This document shows, piece after piece, positions 30,965-40,405 of a stretch of 64,000 bases of DNA; the first letter of the stretch is position 1, and each line of letters starts with the position of its first letter. The DNA is from Niastella yeongjuensis (lineage in GTDB: Bacteria > Bacteroidota > Bacteroidia > Chitinophagales > Chitinophagaceae), in the NCBI RefSeq assembly GCF_900110245.1, contig NZ_FOCZ01000001.1, positions 372,001 through 436,000 on the forward strand. The letters run 5' to 3'. A program made the position numbers and the translations under genes. Below the pieces are notes generated by a model. It saw only the letters and a program-made list of their open reading frames with translations, was not told the origin of the DNA and did not search any database.

Positions 30965-33900
30965 TTACATATTACGTCTATACTGCCCCCCTACTTCAAA
31001 CAACGCATGCGTTATTTGACCCAATGAACAGTACTTCACAGTTTCCATCAACTCTTCAAAGAGGTTACCGTTATTGATGGCCACCTGCTTCAGGCGGGCC
31101 AGCCTGTCGGCCGACTGGTTTTCATTCCGTTTACAGAAGGCTTGCAGGTTCTGGATCTGTTGCTCTTTTTCTTCGGTAGTACTGCGAATAACTTCACCTG
31201 GTAAAACCGTAGGACTTCCCTTCTTATTCAAAAAAGTATTCACACCAATGATGGGTAGTTCACCACTGTGTTTCAAACTTTCATAATACAAACTTTCTTC
31301 CTGGATCTTATTGCGCTGGTACATCCGTTCCATAGCGCCCAATACACCACCCCGTTCGGTAATGCGATCGAACTCAGTCAGCACCGCTTCTTCAACCAGG
31401 TCGGTCATTTCTTCAATCAGGAAGGAACCCTGTATAAAATTCTCTGTTTTGGCGCTGCCCAGTTCCCGGTTAATAATTAATTGAATGGCCATTGCCCGGC
31501 GTACGCTTTCTTCTGTAGGCGTTGTAATAGCTTCATCATACGCATTTGTATGCAGGCTGTTACAGTTGTCGTAAATGGCGTACAGTGCCTGCAGTGTGGT
31601 TCGTATATCGTTGAAATCGATCTCCTGTGCGTGCAGGCTGCGGCCAGAAGTTTGAATATGGTATTTCAGTTTTTGACTGCGGTCATTGCCTTTGTATTTA
31701 TACTTCATGGCTTTGGCCCAAATGCGCCGCGCCACCCGGCCAATTACGCTGTATTCAGGGTCCATGCCATTGCTGAAGAAGAAGGAGAGGTTAGGCGCAA
31801 ACTCATCGATATGCATGCCGCGGCTCAGGTAGTATTCTACGTAAGTAAATCCATTGGCCAGGGTAAAGGCCAGTTGCGTAATGGGATTGGCACCCGCTTC
31901 GGCAATATGATAACCGCTGATACTTACACTATAAAAGTTGCGCACTTTTTGTTCAATGAAATATTCCTGCACATCGCCCATCAGTTTTAGGGCAAATTCA
32001 GTACTGAAAATACAGGTGTTTTGTGCCTGGTCTTCTTTCAGAATGTCTGCCTGAACAGTACCACGTACCTGGGCCAGCGCTTCTGCTTTTAGTTTTGCAT
32101 ACACTTCGGCAGGCAACACTTCCTCGCCCGACATTCCCAATATGCCTAAACCCAGTCCATTGTTTCCTTCGGGCAATCGTTCAGGTGCCGATGGATTGTA
32201 ATAAGCTGGTTTGGGTAATTGTTTGAATTTCTCCGCCATTTTAGCATTCACTGTATCCCATTTACCATTGGCTTCGATCCATTTTTCACACAACTGATCA
32301 ATAGCCGCATTCATAAAAAACGCGAGTATAATCGGGGCCGGACCGTTAATGGTCATGCTCACCGATGTTTTGGGATCACACAAATCAAAACCGCTGTATA
32401 ATTTTTTGGCATCATCTACTGTGGCAATGCTCACGCCGCTGTTACCAACTTTACCATAGATATCCGGACGATGGGCAGGGTCTTCGCCATACAGGGTTAC
32501 GCTGTCAAATGCAGTAGACAGGCGCCGCGCGGGCTGATCGAACGACACATAGTGAAAACGTTTATTGGTACGTTCCGGGCCACCTTCTCCGGCAAACATG
32601 CGGGTAGGGTCTTCCCCTTCACGTTTCAGCGGGAACACGCCGGCGGTAAATGGATATTCACCCGGTATGTTTTCCTGCAGCTGCCACTTTAAGATGTCGC
32701 CCCAGTCGTTGTATTTTGGTAATACCACCTTCGGTATACGAGTACCACTGAGTGATTTGGTGGTCATTGATTGTTTGATCACTTTATCACGCACCTGGTA
32801 TTCAAAAAAATCGGCTTTATATTTTGTAACCAGAGCGGGCCATTGCGCTACCAGCTTTTTGCATTCGGGATGCAGTTGCTCTTCCAGTTTCTTTTTAATA
32901 GTGGTCAGCTCCTCTTTTACGGCAGCAGATAAGCTGTTAACAGTATTCAGTGTACCGTTTACCTGGTACAACTGTGTTGCCAGCACCGCCTGTTCTTTCA
33001 CCCATACATCATACCCGCGATTGGTATCTGCAATTTCTGACAGATAGCGTACCCGTTTGGGTGGAATGATCTGCGATTTGGTCGTAGTATCTTTTAAGTG
33101 TGCATGTACATCGATTGGTCCGAATGTGGTGCCTGTTTTTGTGTTGATGGTTACCATCAGTTTTTCAAACAGTTCGTTGATGCCGGTATCGTTAAACTGG
33201 GCGGCAATGGTGCCTATAACGGGTAGTTCCTCATCTTTGGCAGTCCATAAACCATGGTTGCGTTTGAACTGTTTGCGTACATCGTGCAGGGCATCCAGGG
33301 CACCGCTTTTATCGAATTTATTGATGGCGATCACATCGGCATAATCGAGCATATTGATCTTTTCCAGTTGCGAAGCGGCACCATATTCAGGCGTCATTAC
33401 ATACAATGCTACATCGCAATAATCCAGGATGCTCACATCGCTTTGTCCAACCCCGGCCGATTCCAGAATAATAAGATCAAAAGCAGCTTCTTTACACACA
33501 TCGATGGCTTCCTGTACGTGTTCACTCAGGGCTACATCGCTGTCGCGGGTAGCCAGGGAACGCATATAAGCGCGGGGGGAATGGATGCTGTTCATCCGGA
33601 TGCGGTCACCCAGCAGGGCGCCACCGGTTTTCTTTTTCGAGGGGTCAACAGAAATAACGGCAATTGTTTTATTGTCAAAGGCATTCAGGTACCGCCGCAC
33701 GATCTCATCGGTAACGGATGATTTCCCAGCCCCACCGGTGCCGGTGATGCCTAAGACAGGAGCGGCCCCCTCCCGACCTCCCCCGGTGGGGGAGGAATTG
33801 GGTTCCTCGCTACTATTTTCGTCAATCCCCTTATTCGGCAACTCGGAGAGAGCCTTTTGAATTTTATTTAGAACTTTTTCAAGCTCATAGGTTATTTCAT

Positions 33901-34825
33901 CATTGGTAAACCTTAGAACATCAAACCCCAAATTATTTAAGGCTTTTGTTCTCTCTTCATCACTGATCTTCATTTCAGGCAGCTGGTGGTAATTTCCATC
34001 CACTTCAATAACCAATCCCTTTTTTAAACAAGCAAAATCAGCAATAAAGCTTCCAATTATATGTTGCCTTCTGAATTTGTACCCTTCCTTTTTACTTTTA
34101 AGCTTATCCCAAAGAATCTCCTCAGCCATTGTGGCATCTTTTCGATGTAATAAAGCAAACTCCTTAAGCTTTTGATAAATTAAAGGATCCGCTTTAAACT
34201 GATTAATCGTAATAGATGAGCCATCATACACATTCTCACGTTCCATTTTATTTTCCGCCAGAGTAATAGCACGAGCTATTCTTCTAATATCCCTTTTTTC
34301 TCCCAACGGCAGCTTTCCGTTCCACTTGCGGGGTGCCAACCAATAGTCAGACTGCTGCCCTTCTCCCCCTCCACCGGAGGGGGACGGGGGGAGGCTGCAT
34401 TGTTGTATCACTTCCTCAATCATCCCTTCCAGCCCAAGCCTGCGCCCGTCATCGGGACTGTAGATCCTGGTGATCCCATAATTATGGAGCTCGGTAATTT
34501 CCTGGGGTAGAATGGTACCACCCCCACCGCCAAAGATCTTTATATGGCCACAGCCATTCTCCTCCAGCAGGTCTTTCATATATTTAAAGAACTCCACATG
34601 GCCGCCCTGGTAGCTGGTTATGGCAATACCCTGGGCATCTTCTTCTATGGCACATTCAACGATCTCCGCAACAGACCGGTTATGACCCAGGTGTATGATC
34701 TCAGCGCCTTTTGACTGTAAAATGCGCCGCATAATATTTATGGCAGCATCGTGGCCATCAAAAAGGGAGGCAGCAGTAACTATTCTAACTTTGTTGACAG
34801 GTATATAACTCATAATAGCATGCAT
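30965..34825 (-). CDS. icmF: Fused isobutyryl-CoA mutase (IcmF type) with DUF559 insertion
   Basis: A 1286-residue B12-dependent acyl-CoA mutase fused to its G-protein chaperone. Residues 10-143 are the B12-binding domain ([13 protein letters not shown] carries the cobalt-ligand His). The MeaI-like GTPase starts near 357 ([30 protein letters not shown]), and the mutase domain fills the C-terminal 700 residues ([26 protein letters not shown]). It is about 160-200 residues longer than the usual fusion. The excess is a repeat-encoded [13 protein letters not shown] at 144-156, a DUF559 nuclease domain at about 194-330, and a second repeat peptide SPTGGGREG at 345-353, all in the linker between B12 and GTPase domains and all in frame. 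ATG at 34813 is an alternative start. Confidence 0.92.
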   Translation of the reverse strand: MHAIMSYIPVNKVRIVTAASLFDGHDAAINIMRRILQSKGAEIIHLGHNRSVAEIVECAIEEDAQGIAITSYQGGHVEFFKYMKDLLEENGCGHIKIFGGGGGTILPQEITELHNYGITRIYSPDDGRRLGLEGMIEEVIQQCSLPPSPSGGGGEGQQSDYWLAPRKWNGKLPLGEKRDIRRIARAITLAENKMERENVYDGSSITINQFKADPLIYQKLKEFALLHRKDATMAEEILWDKLKSKKEGYKFRRQHIIGSFIADFACLKKGLVIEVDGNYHQLPEMKISDEERTKALNNLGFDVLRFTNDEITYELEKVLNKIQKALSELPNKGIDENSSEEPNSSPTGGGREGAAPVLGITGTGGAGKSSVTDEIVRRYLNAFDNKTIAVISVDPSKKKTGGALLGDRIRMNSIHSPRAYMRSLATRDSDVALSEHVQEAIDVCKEAAFDLIILESAGVGQSDVSILDYCDVALYVMTPEYGAASQLEKINMLDYADVIAINKFDKSGALDALHDVRKQFKRNHGLWTAKDEELPVIGTIAAQFNDTGINELFEKLMVTINTKTGTTFGPIDVHAHLKDTTTKSQIIPPKRVRYLSEIADTNRGYDVWVKEQAVLATQLYQVNGTLNTVNSLSAAVKEELTTIKKKLEEQLHPECKKLVAQWPALVTKYKADFFEYQVRDKVIKQSMTTKSLSGTRIPKVVLPKYNDWGDILKWQLQENIPGEYPFTAGVFPLKREGEDPTRMFAGEGGPERTNKRFHYVSFDQPARRLSTAFDSVTLYGEDPAHRPDIYGKVGNSGVSIATVDDAKKLYSGFDLCDPKTSVSMTINGPAPIILAFFMNAAIDQLCEKWIEANGKWDTVNAKMAEKFKQLPKPAYYNPSAPERLPEGNNGLGLGILGMSGEEVLPAEVYAKLKAEALAQVRGTVQADILKEDQAQNTCIFSTEFALKLMGDVQEYFIEQKVRNFYSVSISGYHIAEAGANPITQLAFTLANGFTYVEYYLSRGMHIDEFAPNLSFFFSNGMDPEYSVIGRVARRIWAKAMKYKYKGNDRSQKLKYHIQTSGRSLHAQEIDFNDIRTTLQALYAIYDNCNSLHTNAYDEAITTPTEESVRRAMAIQLIINRELGSAKTENFIQGSFLIEEMTDLVEEAVLTEFDRITERGGVLGAMERMYQRNKIQEESLYYESLKHSGELPIIGVNTFLNKKGSPTVLPGEVIRSTTEEKEQQIQNLQAFCKRNENQSADRLARLKQVAINNGNLFEELMETVKYCSLGQITHALFEVGGQYRRNM
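33764..33802 (+). repeat. GC-rich palindromic repeat, copy 1
   Basis: Contains CCCCCTCCCGACCTCCC then CCGGTGGGGGAGG, with an inner palindrome CTCCCCCGGTGGGGGAG. It lies within icmF and is translated as [10 protein letters not shown] on the minus strand. It is inverted relative to copy 2, so the pair brackets the linker that holds the DUF559 insertion. Confidence 0.85.
33835..34250 (-). mobile_element. DUF559 endonuclease-like insertion within icmF
   Basis: Residues about 194-330 of the icmF product ([13 protein letters not shown] onward) read as a stand-alone DUF559 protein: [56 protein letters not shown]559 proteins are related to Vsr-like endonucleases. The expected acidic residues (Asp263, Glu274, Asp276) and His280 are present. 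The DNA is visibly more A+T-rich than the surrounding mutase gene. The frame is continuous at both ends, so the host protein is still made. Confidence 0.8.
34358..34398 (-). repeat. GC-rich palindromic repeat, copy 2
   Basis: On the minus strand CCTCCCCCCGTCCCCCTCC is followed by GGTGGAGGGGGAGAAGGG, an imperfect copy of the repeat at 33764 in inverted orientation. It is translated as [13 protein letters not shown] between the B12 domain and the native linker. Confidence 0.8.
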
Positions 34826-35015
34826 TACAAAATCGGACTAAAGTTAGTTTAAAAAAGCTAATGATCGTTAGTATTAAAATATAGTTCCTTTCTTTTATAC
34901 TTCTTGCATATAAGAGATAAGGAATTGCAAAAGTTCCGGGAACGATACCGGAAATTTTCGTTTGGTTTGCAGTGAAAATGAAATAGTTTCGGCCAACAAA
35001 AAATTTACTGGTAAA

Positions 35016-35873
35016 ATGAAGCTTATACGTTTTGGAAAAACAGGGCAGGAAAAGCCTGGGGTTGAATTACCCGATGGAAAAAGAATTGACACCAGCGCTT
35101 TTGGTGAAGATTATAACGAGCAATTTTTCACGAACAATGGTATTGCCCGTTTGGCGGAGTGGTTAAAATCAAACCAGTCTACCTGTCCGGCTGTTGATGC
35201 CAGCGAGCGTTTAGGCGCCCCTCTGGCCCGCCCTTCTAAAATTATTTGCATCGGTTTGAATTATGTTGATCATGCCAAAGAAACCAATGCGGCCATACCA
35301 ACTGAGCCTATTGTGTTCTTTAAAGCAACCACAGCCATGTGCGGTCCCTTTGATTCAGTAGTGATCCCTAAGAACAGTGTAAAAACCGACTGGGAAGTGG
35401 AACTGGCCGTAGTAATAGGTAAAAAAGCTACCTATGTAGAGGAGAAAGACGCCAACGATTACATCGCCGGTTATATGCTGCACAATGATTACAGCGAACG
35501 TGCCTTTCAGTTGGAGCGCAATGGCCAATGGGTAAAAGGTAAAAGCTGCGATACGTTTGCTCCGTTGGGCCCGGTATTGGCAACCCCCGATGAGATCAAA
35601 GACATTCACAACGTACGCCTGTGGCTTTCTTTAAATGGTAAAGTGTTACAGGATGGAAATACCTCGAACCTCATTTTCAAAATACCGTTCCTGATCTCCT
35701 ACCTGAGCCAGTTCATGACCCTGCTCCCAGGTGATATCATCAGTACCGGTACCCCTGCAGGTGTAGGTTTAGGTCAGAAACCAGAACCATTCTATGTAAA
35801 ACCCGGCGATATTATCGAGTTGGGTATCGATGGACTGGGCACCAGTAAACAGGTTGCGGTAGCTTATAAATAG
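35016..35873 (+). CDS. FAH-family hydrolase, probable 2,4-diketo-3-deoxy-L-fuconate hydrolase
   Basis: A 285-residue fumarylacetoacetate hydrolase family protein; the start MKLIRFGKTGQEKPG at 35016 fits relatives (the frame extends upstream to 34962 with no support). Motifs are KIICIGLNYVDHAKE, EPIVFFKATTAMCGP, DWEVELAVVIGKKA (Glu metal ligands), and LLPGDIISTGTPAGVG. In the non-phosphorylating L-fucose route this family cuts 2,4-diketo-3-deoxy-L-fuconate to pyruvate and lactate. Two bases from the mutarotase gene; first of the six-gene fucose operon. Substrate assigned from neighbours. Confidence 0.85.
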   Translation: MKLIRFGKTGQEKPGVELPDGKRIDTSAFGEDYNEQFFTNNGIARLAEWLKSNQSTCPAVDASERLGAPLARPSKIICIGLNYVDHAKETNAAIPTEPIVFFKATTAMCGPFDSVVIPKNSVKTDWEVELAVVIGKKATYVEEKDANDYIAGYMLHNDYSERAFQLERNGQWVKGKSCDTFAPLGPVLATPDEIKDIHNVRLWLSLNGKVLQDGNTSNLIFKIPFLISYLSQFMTLLPGDIISTGTPAGVGLGQKPEPFYVKPGDIIELGIDGLGTSKQVAVAYK

Positions 35874-35874
35874 T

Positions 35875-36249
35875 ATGTACATGAAACGATATTGTCTTGC
35901 CCTGGACCTGGTAGATGATGCGGCATTGATTGCCGACTACGAGCGCCATCACCGTGAAATATGGCCCGAGATAGTGCAAAGCATTCAATCGGCCGGCATC
36001 GACGTGCTGGACATATATCGCACGGGTAACCGGCTTTTTATGATCATCGAAGCCAGTGACCAGTTCTCTTTTGCTGAAAAAGCAAAGGCCGATGCCGCCA
36101 ACCCAAGGGTACAGGAATGGGAAACCCTGATGTGGAAATTCCAACAGGCACTTCCCTGGGCAAAACCCGGTGAGAAATGGGTGCTCATGGAAAAGATCTT
36201 TGGCCTCCCGGGCCCCCTCCCGACCTCCCCCGGTGGGGGAGGAGCCTGA
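35875..36249 (+). CDS. L-rhamnose/L-fucose mutarotase family, repeat-derived C-terminus
   Basis: A 124-residue protein of the RhaM-like family (MKRYCLALDLVDDA, YERHHREIWPEI with catalytic-type His, GIDVLDIYRTGNRLFMIIEA). These enzymes interconvert the alpha and beta forms of 6-deoxy sugars. The natural end should be near WVLMEKIF. The last residues [15 protein letters not shown] are translated from palindromic repeat copy 3 (36211-36243), which has replaced or extended the original C-terminus. It starts 2 bases after the FAH gene and lies in the fucose operon. Confidence 0.85.
   Translation: MYMKRYCLALDLVDDAALIADYERHHREIWPEIVQSIQSAGIDVLDIYRTGNRLFMIIEASDQFSFAEKAKADAANPRVQEWETLMWKFQQALPWAKPGEKWVLMEKIFGLPGPLPTSPGGGGA
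36211..36243 (+). repeat. GC-rich palindromic repeat, copy 3
   Basis: Same orientation and almost the same sequence as copy 1 (GGCCCCCTCCCGACCTCCC then CCGGTGGGGGAGGA). It encodes the end of the mutarotase. Confidence 0.9.
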
Positions 36250-36305
36250 AACACTCCGATTAATTGCTCAGATAATACATTGCTAACGCCAAATGAATTT
36301 AGACA

Positions 36306-37196
36306 ATGAGACAGCTAAAAAAATATTACGATGCTGCCAACCCCTCCCCCACCGGGGGAGGCCGGGAGGGGGCTGTTATCGATTCACACGTTCACTTCTG
36401 GAAATACGATAAAAAGACCTACGAATGGATAGATAATTCCATGAAAACTCTTCAGCAGGATTATCTTCCCGAACACCTGGCATTGGTTTCAAGAAGAAAT
36501 AATGTCGATGGCGTGGTGGCCGTACAGGCAACCCAGTCTGAAATGGAAACCCATTTCCTGGTTGAACTGGCCAAAACCCATTCCATTATCAAAGGCGCAG
36601 TAGGCTGGATCGACTTACAAGCCGATAACATTGCAGAACGCCTGCAATACTTTTCACAGTATCCCATTATAAAAGGATACCGGCACGTAGTACAGGGAGA
36701 ACCCCTGGATTTTTTGGCCAGACCAAATTTCCGTCGCGGAATAGCAGCTTTAAAAGCATACAACTATACGTACGATATTCTCATCTTCCATAATCAATTG
36801 CAACCGGCGATTGATTTTGTAAGGGCTTTTCCCGATCAGCCATTCGTGGTAGATCATTGCGCCAAACCCGACATCCGTCATAAAAAGATCGATGACTGGA
36901 AAGCAGGCATACAGGAAATAGCCAAATTCCCGAACGTAAGCTGCAAACTGTCTGGTTTGTTTACCGAAACAAACTGGAAAGAATGGAGCGCGGCCGATTT
37001 CTTCCCCTACCTCGATGTGGTGTTTGAAGCATTCGGTACCGACAGATTGATGTTTGGAAGCGACTGGCCTGTAATGTTGCTCAGTGGCATTTATGTACAA
37101 TGGAAAAGTTTGCTGGAGAAATACATGGAGAGCTTTTCGGCAGAAGACAGGGAAAAAGTATTTGGCAGCAATGCCATTCAATTTTATAATTTATAA
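36306..37196 (+). CDS. Amidohydrolase, probable L-fuconolactonase, repeat-derived N-terminus
   Basis: A 296-residue amidohydrolase_2 family protein. The conserved core begins IDSHVHFWKYD (metal HxH) and includes GYRHVVQGEP, FVVDHCAKPDI and LMFGSDWPV (catalytic Asp). It should hydrolyse L-fucono-lactone. Relatives normally begin at MIDSHVHFW. Here the first usable start is 36306, and the first 24 residues (MRQLKKYYDAANPSPTGGGR and EGAV) come from inter-repeat sequence and repeat copy 4. No start codon adjoins the native beginning, so the element supplies the start. Confidence 0.86.
   Translation: MRQLKKYYDAANPSPTGGGREGAVIDSHVHFWKYDKKTYEWIDNSMKTLQQDYLPEHLALVSRRNNVDGVVAVQATQSEMETHFLVELAKTHSIIKGAVGWIDLQADNIAERLQYFSQYPIIKGYRHVVQGEPLDFLARPNFRRGIAALKAYNYTYDILIFHNQLQPAIDFVRAFPDQPFVVDHCAKPDIRHKKIDDWKAGIQEIAKFPNVSCKLSGLFTETNWKEWSAADFFPYLDVVFEAFGTDRLMFGSDWPVMLLSGIYVQWKSLLEKYMESFSAEDREKVFGSNAIQFYNL
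36338..36372 (-). repeat. GC-rich palindromic repeat, copy 4
   Basis: On the minus strand AGCCCCCTCCCGGCCTCCC then CCGGTGGGGGAGG. It is inverted relative to copy 3, leaving a 94-bp interior (36244-36337), the layout of a small non-autonomous element. It encodes SPTGGGREG of the lactonase. Confidence 0.88.
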
Positions 37197-37201
37197 CTAA
37201 C

Positions 37202-37984
37202 ATGGATTTACATCTCACCAACAAAGTATTTATTGTTACCGGAGGTGCCAAAGGGATTGGTGCTGCTATTAGCAGTTCAATTGCTGCTGAAGGTGGTATT
37301 GTAGTAATTGCAGGAAGAAATAAAACTGATAACCAGGCTAAAGTTGATGAAATTATAAAGGCAAAAGGGAAAGCTACCAGCATTGAAGCCGAACTGGCCG
37401 ACCCCGCTGCCTGCAAAGCAGTAATAGATTTTACCGTAAAAGAATTTGGCCGCATCGATGGCCTTATCAATAATGCCGGAATGAACGATGGCTGCGGGCT
37501 CGAAAGCGGTTCTCCCGAAAAGTTCATGCAATCGCTGCAGATAAACCTCAGCCATATTTATAACCTGGCGCATTATGCATTGCCACACCTGAAAGAAACA
37601 AAAGGTACCATCACCAATATCGGGTCAAAAGTGGCAGACACAGGCCAGGGTAATACCTCAGGTTATGCAGCTTCCAAAGGTGGTATCAACGCCCTCACAC
37701 GCGAGTGGGCCGTTGAATTGTTGCCTTATTCCATCCGGGTAAACACCGTGATCCCTGCTGAAGTATGGACACCCCTGTATGATAAATGGATCAAAACCCT
37801 GCCCAACCCGAAAGAGAAACTGGAGCAGATCGTTTCTAAAATTCCATTGGAAAAACGCTTCACTACATCAGAAGAAATTGCCGATATGACGGTATTCCTG
37901 ATCAGCGACCGTTCAAGCCACACCACCGGACAGATCATTTATGTAGATGGTGGTTACACGCACCTCGACCGTTCATTGACCTAA
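37202..37984 (+). CDS. SDR oxidoreductase, probable L-fucose dehydrogenase
   Basis: A 260-residue classical short-chain dehydrogenase. Cofactor motif TGGAKGIG (residues 12-19), NNAG, and the catalytic Tyr-Lys in SGYAASKG; the Ser is within NIGSKVADT. The C-terminal VDGGYTHLDRSLT is typical of the L-fucose dehydrogenase group. It would oxidise L-fucose to L-fucono-lactone, the substrate of the preceding amidohydrolase. Five bases after that gene. Confidence 0.85.
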   Translation: MDLHLTNKVFIVTGGAKGIGAAISSSIAAEGGIVVIAGRNKTDNQAKVDEIIKAKGKATSIEAELADPAACKAVIDFTVKEFGRIDGLINNAGMNDGCGLESGSPEKFMQSLQINLSHIYNLAHYALPHLKETKGTITNIGSKVADTGQGNTSGYAASKGGINALTREWAVELLPYSIRVNTVIPAEVWTPLYDKWIKTLPNPKEKLEQIVSKIPLEKRFTTSEEIADMTVFLISDRSSHTTGQIIYVDGGYTHLDRSLT

Positions 37985-38051
37985 TATATTATAGCCCCTG
38001 AACGAAAGTTTGGGGGCTCAATTTATAATCCAAACTAAAATTCCCGATTGC

Positions 38052-39332
38052 ATGGCCCTACCATCATCTTCCAGTGCCTCCCTGAATCAAGAACAGCGTA
38101 AGGGATACCTTTTCCCTTTCATTTTAGTAACCAGTCTGTTTTTCTTTTGGGGCTTTGTTCATAACCTCGACCCTGTATTGATCCCACACTTGCGGGAAGC
38201 ATTTACCCTGAACTATTTGCAGGCATCACTGGTCGACTTCTCCGTATTCATCGCTTATTTTGTAATGGCATTGCCGGCAGGATTTATAATGAGAAAGTAC
38301 GGTTATAAGTCAGGGATTATTTTAGGCTTGTTACTTTTTGGTCTTGGCTCCTTATTATTTATACCGGCTGCTGATACCAGGCAATATTTCTTATTCCTGG
38401 GAGCGCTTTTTGTAATAGCCAGCGGACTTACCTTTTTAGAAACAGCGGCCAACCCGTATGCCTCATTATTAGGACCAAAGGAAACCGCTACCCAACGGTT
38501 AAACCTGTCACAGTCATTTAATGGACTCGCTACTGTACTGGCACCGCTGATTGGTGGTAAATTCATTTTATCTGGCAACGAATTAACGGAAGCCCAAAAA
38601 GCTGCTATGACGCCACAAGCCCTTGACCTCTATCTGGCCAACAGCGCATCGGCGGTAAAAGGCCCGTATTTAATTCTGGGAAGCATAATATTGGTAGTAG
38701 CAATCATCTTTGCTTTCACCAAACTGCCTGAAATAAAAGAAGAAAATGACGGTAAACAATCCAGTTTTGCCAATGCATTTAAGCACAATCACCTCATCTG
38801 GGCAATAGTTGCGCAATTCTTTTATGTAGGTGCCCAGGTTTGTGTTACCAGCTTCTTTATCAACATTGCCGTGAAAGCAGCCAATATCGACAAACAAACG
38901 GCGTCTGTTTATCTGGGATTAGGATACGGCCTGGCATTCATGGTAGGCCGGTTCGCAGGCACCTTTTTTATGAGATACATCAGCCCTAATAAATTACTGG
39001 TTATTTACTCGGCTATTAATATTGTATTATCTGCCCTAGCCATTGTAAGCACTGGCATGATAACTGTGTATGCATTGATTGGCGTTGGATTCTTTATGTC
39101 GATCATGTTCCCAACCATTTTTGCATTGGGCATAAAAGGTTTGGGTACCGATACCAAAATAGGTTCAAGCCTCATCATTATGTCTATTGTAGGCGGCGCA
39201 TTAATTCCATTGGCGATGGGCCGCATTTCCGATCTTACAAAAAACATTCAAAACGGATACATCATCCCATTGATCTGTTTTATTGTGATCTTATTTTTTG
39301 GCTGGAAAGGTTATAAGCCTAAATCAGCATAA
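38052..39332 (+). CDS. fucP: Sugar MFS transporter, FucP-like
   Basis: A 426-residue MFS permease with about 12 helices; start MALPSSSSASLNQEQ at 38052 (an upstream in-frame ATG at 38010 lacks support). Family features are FFFWGFVHNLDPVLIPHL in helix 1, with the Asp used by proton-fucose symporters of this type, and FLETAANPYASLLG, QRLNLSQSFNGLA. Brings L-fucose (or a related sugar) into the cytoplasm for the surrounding pathway. Confidence 0.88.
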   Translation: MALPSSSSASLNQEQRKGYLFPFILVTSLFFFWGFVHNLDPVLIPHLREAFTLNYLQASLVDFSVFIAYFVMALPAGFIMRKYGYKSGIILGLLLFGLGSLLFIPAADTRQYFLFLGALFVIASGLTFLETAANPYASLLGPKETATQRLNLSQSFNGLATVLAPLIGGKFILSGNELTEAQKAAMTPQALDLYLANSASAVKGPYLILGSIILVVAIIFAFTKLPEIKEENDGKQSSFANAFKHNHLIWAIVAQFFYVGAQVCVTSFFINIAVKAANIDKQTASVYLGLGYGLAFMVGRFAGTFFMRYISPNKLLVIYSAINIVLSALAIVSTGMITVYALIGVGFFMSIMFPTIFALGIKGLGTDTKIGSSLIIMSIVGGALIPLAMGRISDLTKNIQNGYIIPLICFIVILFFGWKGYKPKSA

Positions 39333-39394
39333 AAAACCAGAAAGTAAATCCGTCAACTTTTCAACGTATCAACATATCAACTAATTTCGCACCC

Positions 39395-40165
39395 ATGTTT
39401 CGACTCGATAATAAAACGGCCATCATTACAGGTGGCGGAAGCGGTATAGGAAAAGCTATTGCTACTGTATTTGCCCAACAGGGCGCCAGCGTACACATCC
39501 TGGATATGGATGAGCAGGGCGCAACCAACGTAGTGAAAGAAATTACAGCAGCCGGCGGCAAAGGCCAGTTCTACAAATGCGATGTATCAAAACAAGCCGA
39601 TGTAAAACAGATCGTGGATGGCATTGCTGCTAATGGATCAATCGATATCCTCATCAATAATGCCGGTATTGCACACATTGGCACTGCCGACACCACCCCC
39701 GAAGCCGACTTCGACCGCCTGGTGGGCGTGAATGTAAAAGGGGTGTACAACTGTTTACACACAGTTATTCCGCACATGAAACAAAATGGCGGCTCTATTC
39801 TTAACATGGCTTCCATTGCCTCGCTGGTGGGTATACCCGATCGTTTTGCCTATTCCATGACAAAAGGCGCGGTGGTTGGTATGACGTTATCTGTTGCCAA
39901 GGATTACCTCAAATACAACATCCGTTGCAACTGTATTTCACCAGCCCGTGTACATACCCCGTTTGTAGACGGGTTCCTGTCAAAGAACTACCCCGGCAAA
40001 GAAGCCGAGATGTTTGAGAAATTGTCAAAGACCCAGCCTATCGGCCGTATGGGCAAACCCGAAGAGATCGGTTACCTCGCATTATACCTTTGCTCAAACG
40101 AAGCCTCTTTCATCACTGGCTGCGACTACCCAATCGATGGCGGGTTCACGAAATTGAACAACTAA
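39395..40165 (+). CDS. SDR oxidoreductase, probable 2-keto-3-deoxy-L-fuconate dehydrogenase
   Basis: A 256-residue short-chain dehydrogenase: TGGGSGIGKAIA (Rossmann), NNAGIAHIG, catalytic Ser in MASIASL, YSMTKGA (Tyr-Lys), and the end CDYPIDGGFTKLNN. By position and type it should oxidise 2-keto-3-deoxy-L-fuconate to the 2,4-diketo acid cut by the FAH hydrolase. Last gene before a terminator. The L-fuconate dehydratase needed between lactonase and this step is not in the window. Confidence 0.84.
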   Translation: MFRLDNKTAIITGGGSGIGKAIATVFAQQGASVHILDMDEQGATNVVKEITAAGGKGQFYKCDVSKQADVKQIVDGIAANGSIDILINNAGIAHIGTADTTPEADFDRLVGVNVKGVYNCLHTVIPHMKQNGGSILNMASIASLVGIPDRFAYSMTKGAVVGMTLSVAKDYLKYNIRCNCISPARVHTPFVDGFLSKNYPGKEAEMFEKLSKTQPIGRMGKPEEIGYLALYLCSNEASFITGCDYPIDGGFTKLNN

Positions 40166-40191
40166 GAAATATATAAGATACTGATATAGAA

Positions 40192-40233
40192 GAAGGAAGT
40201 ATGGACACCTGGTTCGTACTTCCTGTTTTTTTT
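40192..40233 (+). terminator. Terminator of the fucose operon
   Basis: AGGAAGTA (40194-40201) pairs with TACTTCCT (40217-40224), followed by GTTTTTTTT. Confidence 0.75.
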
Positions 40234-40317
40234 ATGCCTATACAAAGATAACTAACGTAACCACTTCTTTTTACAATTTGGGACGGGCTTCGGGAAAACC
40301 TGGGACGGATAGCATCA

Positions 40318-40405
40318 ACCATGTGTGAACCATGTGTGAAGCATGTGTCAACCATTAGTGAGAGGTTCAATCTGACACATGGTTCACACATGGATGACAC
40401 ATGGT
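40318..40405. repeat. 32-bp hairpin built of ATGTGTGAACC words
   Basis: 40318-40349 pairs with 40374-40405 at 29 of 32 positions; each arm is itself three tandem copies of a 11-12-bp word, and the loop contains a further AACC/GGTT pairing. It lies in the 376-bp gap after the fucose operon, which has no gene. Confidence 0.7.

Noticed and set aside
33764-34398. Insertion sequence with transposase
   Set aside because: No transposase motif (DDE, HUH or serine recombinase) in the interior, and no clear target duplication found at the edges.
30965-34825. Intein in icmF
   Set aside because: No Cys/Ser at the left junction, no HN at the right junction and no Hint-domain motifs; the inserted domain is DUF559.
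35812-36254. Antisense open frames over the mutarotase and repeat
   Set aside because: They are shadows of a well-supported plus-strand gene; no start signals.
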